Below are positions 5,691 through 5,934 of a stretch of DNA of 5,934 nt, one piece after another. Numbering within the stretch: position 1 is the first letter of the stretch; each line of letters starts with the position of its first letter. This DNA comes from an uncultured Parvularculaceae bacterium (GTDB lineage: Bacteria > Pseudomonadota > Alphaproteobacteria > Caulobacterales > Parvularculaceae). Location: positions 1 through 5,934 of the forward strand of contig CAMYNO010000259.1 of NCBI GenBank assembly GCA_947259815.1. Reading direction: 5' to 3'. Below the pieces are notes generated by a model. The model saw only the letters and a program-made list of their open reading frames with translations. It had not been told where the DNA came from and did not search any database. The translations under genes were made by a program, and so were the position numbers.

Positions 5691-5826
5691 TCCCGGCGAA
5701 AGCCGGGATCCAGAAAAGGTGAAGGCGGGTGAGGTTTGGCTTTCTTCCTTCGCTGGATTGCCGTGACGGGCGCGACGATGACAGCTGTTAGTCTGGGTAC
5801 GGACTGGATCCCGGCTTTCGCCGGGA
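5691..5826. repeat. Composite inverted repeat (REP doublet, BIME-like) downstream of lpdA
   Basis: Two copies of a 23-bp unit in opposite orientation (5691-5713 and 5804-5826) match perfectly as reverse complements, 90 bp apart. Each has its own hairpin: CCCGGC-GAAA-GCCGGG (5692-5707) and CCCGGC-TTTC-GCCGGG (5810-5825), followed or preceded by ATCCAG/CTGGAT. A degenerate third half-unit, CTGGATTGCCG, lies at 5753-5763. I recognise the CTGGATCCCGGCTTTCGCC pattern as a very common alphaproteobacterial intergenic repeat. It starts 41 bp after the lpdA stop and may stabilise the 3' end of the mRNA; there is no T-tract, so it is not a typical intrinsic terminator. The minus strand is open across it (encoding HPGESRDP), a familiar false gene product of this repeat. 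Confidence 0.88.
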
Positions 5827-5854
5827 TGAGCGGGGAGGGGTATTGGGATGAGCG
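5823..5854 (+). repeat. Short direct repeat GGGATGAGCG at the edge of the REP doublet
   Basis: GGGATGAGCG occurs at 5823-5832 and again at 5845-5854, a period of 22 bp. The first copy overlaps the right end of the second REP unit. It may be a partial duplication at the element boundary or a target-side remnant. Otherwise I see nothing firm in 5827-5868. Confidence 0.5.
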
Positions 5855-5868
5855 CGGTTGGGTGCCGT

Positions 5869-5934
5869 CTAACAGAGTTTCTCCTTGGCCTCTTTTGATT
5901 GCTGAGGTGAAGGGGCTGACCCATCAGTTGATGA
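5869..5934 (-). CDS. Possible C-terminal end of a convergent gene (unrecognised)
   Basis: From the right edge the minus strand is open for 21 codons ending in TAG at 5871-5869, reading SSTDGSAPSPQQSKEAKEKL then Cys. This polar, Lys/Glu-rich tail is plausible as a protein C-terminus, and a convergent gene meeting lpdA across a REP doublet is a common arrangement. The fragment is too short to assign. Codon use does not help: only 8 of 21 third positions are G or C, low for this genome. The plus strand is also open here (GTG at 5862, MPSNRVSPWPLLIAEVKGL...), so the direction is uncertain. Confidence 0.25.
   Translation of the reverse strand, partial: SSTDGSAPSPQQSKEAKEKLC

Noticed and set aside
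5502..5924. Minus-strand open frame with HPGESRDP.
   Set aside because: It runs through the REP doublet and the antisense of the lpdA end; this peptide is a familiar false product of that repeat.
1..5934. A complete multi-gene immune system built around the TIR protein.
   Set aside because: No ThsA-like, nuclease, helicase, CBASS or Argonaute partner is present; the neighbours are metabolic or unassigned membrane genes.

Overview
The window looks like a GC-rich (about 60% by eye) alphaproteobacterial chromosome segment. The lineage call rests on three things: a pyruvate-dehydrogenase-type dihydrolipoamide dehydrogenase; a TIR / transmembrane / TolB-like / TPR protein of a type common in Alphaproteobacteria; and two palindromic intergenic repeats that I remember as widespread in alphaproteobacterial genomes. 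I cannot name a genus.

Layout. Four genes read leftward. From the right they are a small MAPEG-family membrane protein (4034-3639), a subfamily-I haloalkane dehalogenase (3621-2695, only 17 bp after the MAPEG stop), a TIR-TolB-TPR membrane protein (2623-293), and the N-terminal 62 codons of a small membrane protein resembling bacterial PH-domain (bPH_2) proteins (186 to the left edge). The dehalogenase and MAPEG genes are almost certainly one transcript. The TIR gene lies 71 bp further on, behind a GC-rich interrupted hairpin. The last gene has its own plausible promoter and a TTG (or CTG) start.

Reading rightward from the 203-bp divergent intergenic region is a complete lpdA-type gene (4238-5650) with all catalytic residues. 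Its upstream region holds a possible sigma70 promoter, a CG-alternating hairpin and an 84-bp palindromic repeat ending 11 bp before the Shine-Dalgarno sequence. About 40 bp after the lpdA stop is a second, unrelated composite repeat: two perfect 23-bp inverted copies, each containing a 6-bp GC stem closed by a GAAA (or TTTC) tetraloop. The right edge may hold the last 21 codons of a convergent gene, but this is weakly supported.

How the genes relate. lpdA is housekeeping (E3 of a 2-oxoacid dehydrogenase complex), though no E1 or E2 gene is in view. MAPEG plus dehalogenase suggests handling of halogenated or electrophilic compounds, which is an inference from adjacency. The TIR protein keeps the conserved glutamate of NAD-cleaving TIR domains and places it on the cytoplasmic side of a membrane anchor with a long, probably periplasmic, TolB-like/TPR part. 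It is the most likely candidate here for an under-described sensor-effector, but nothing in the window shows a complete defence system around it.
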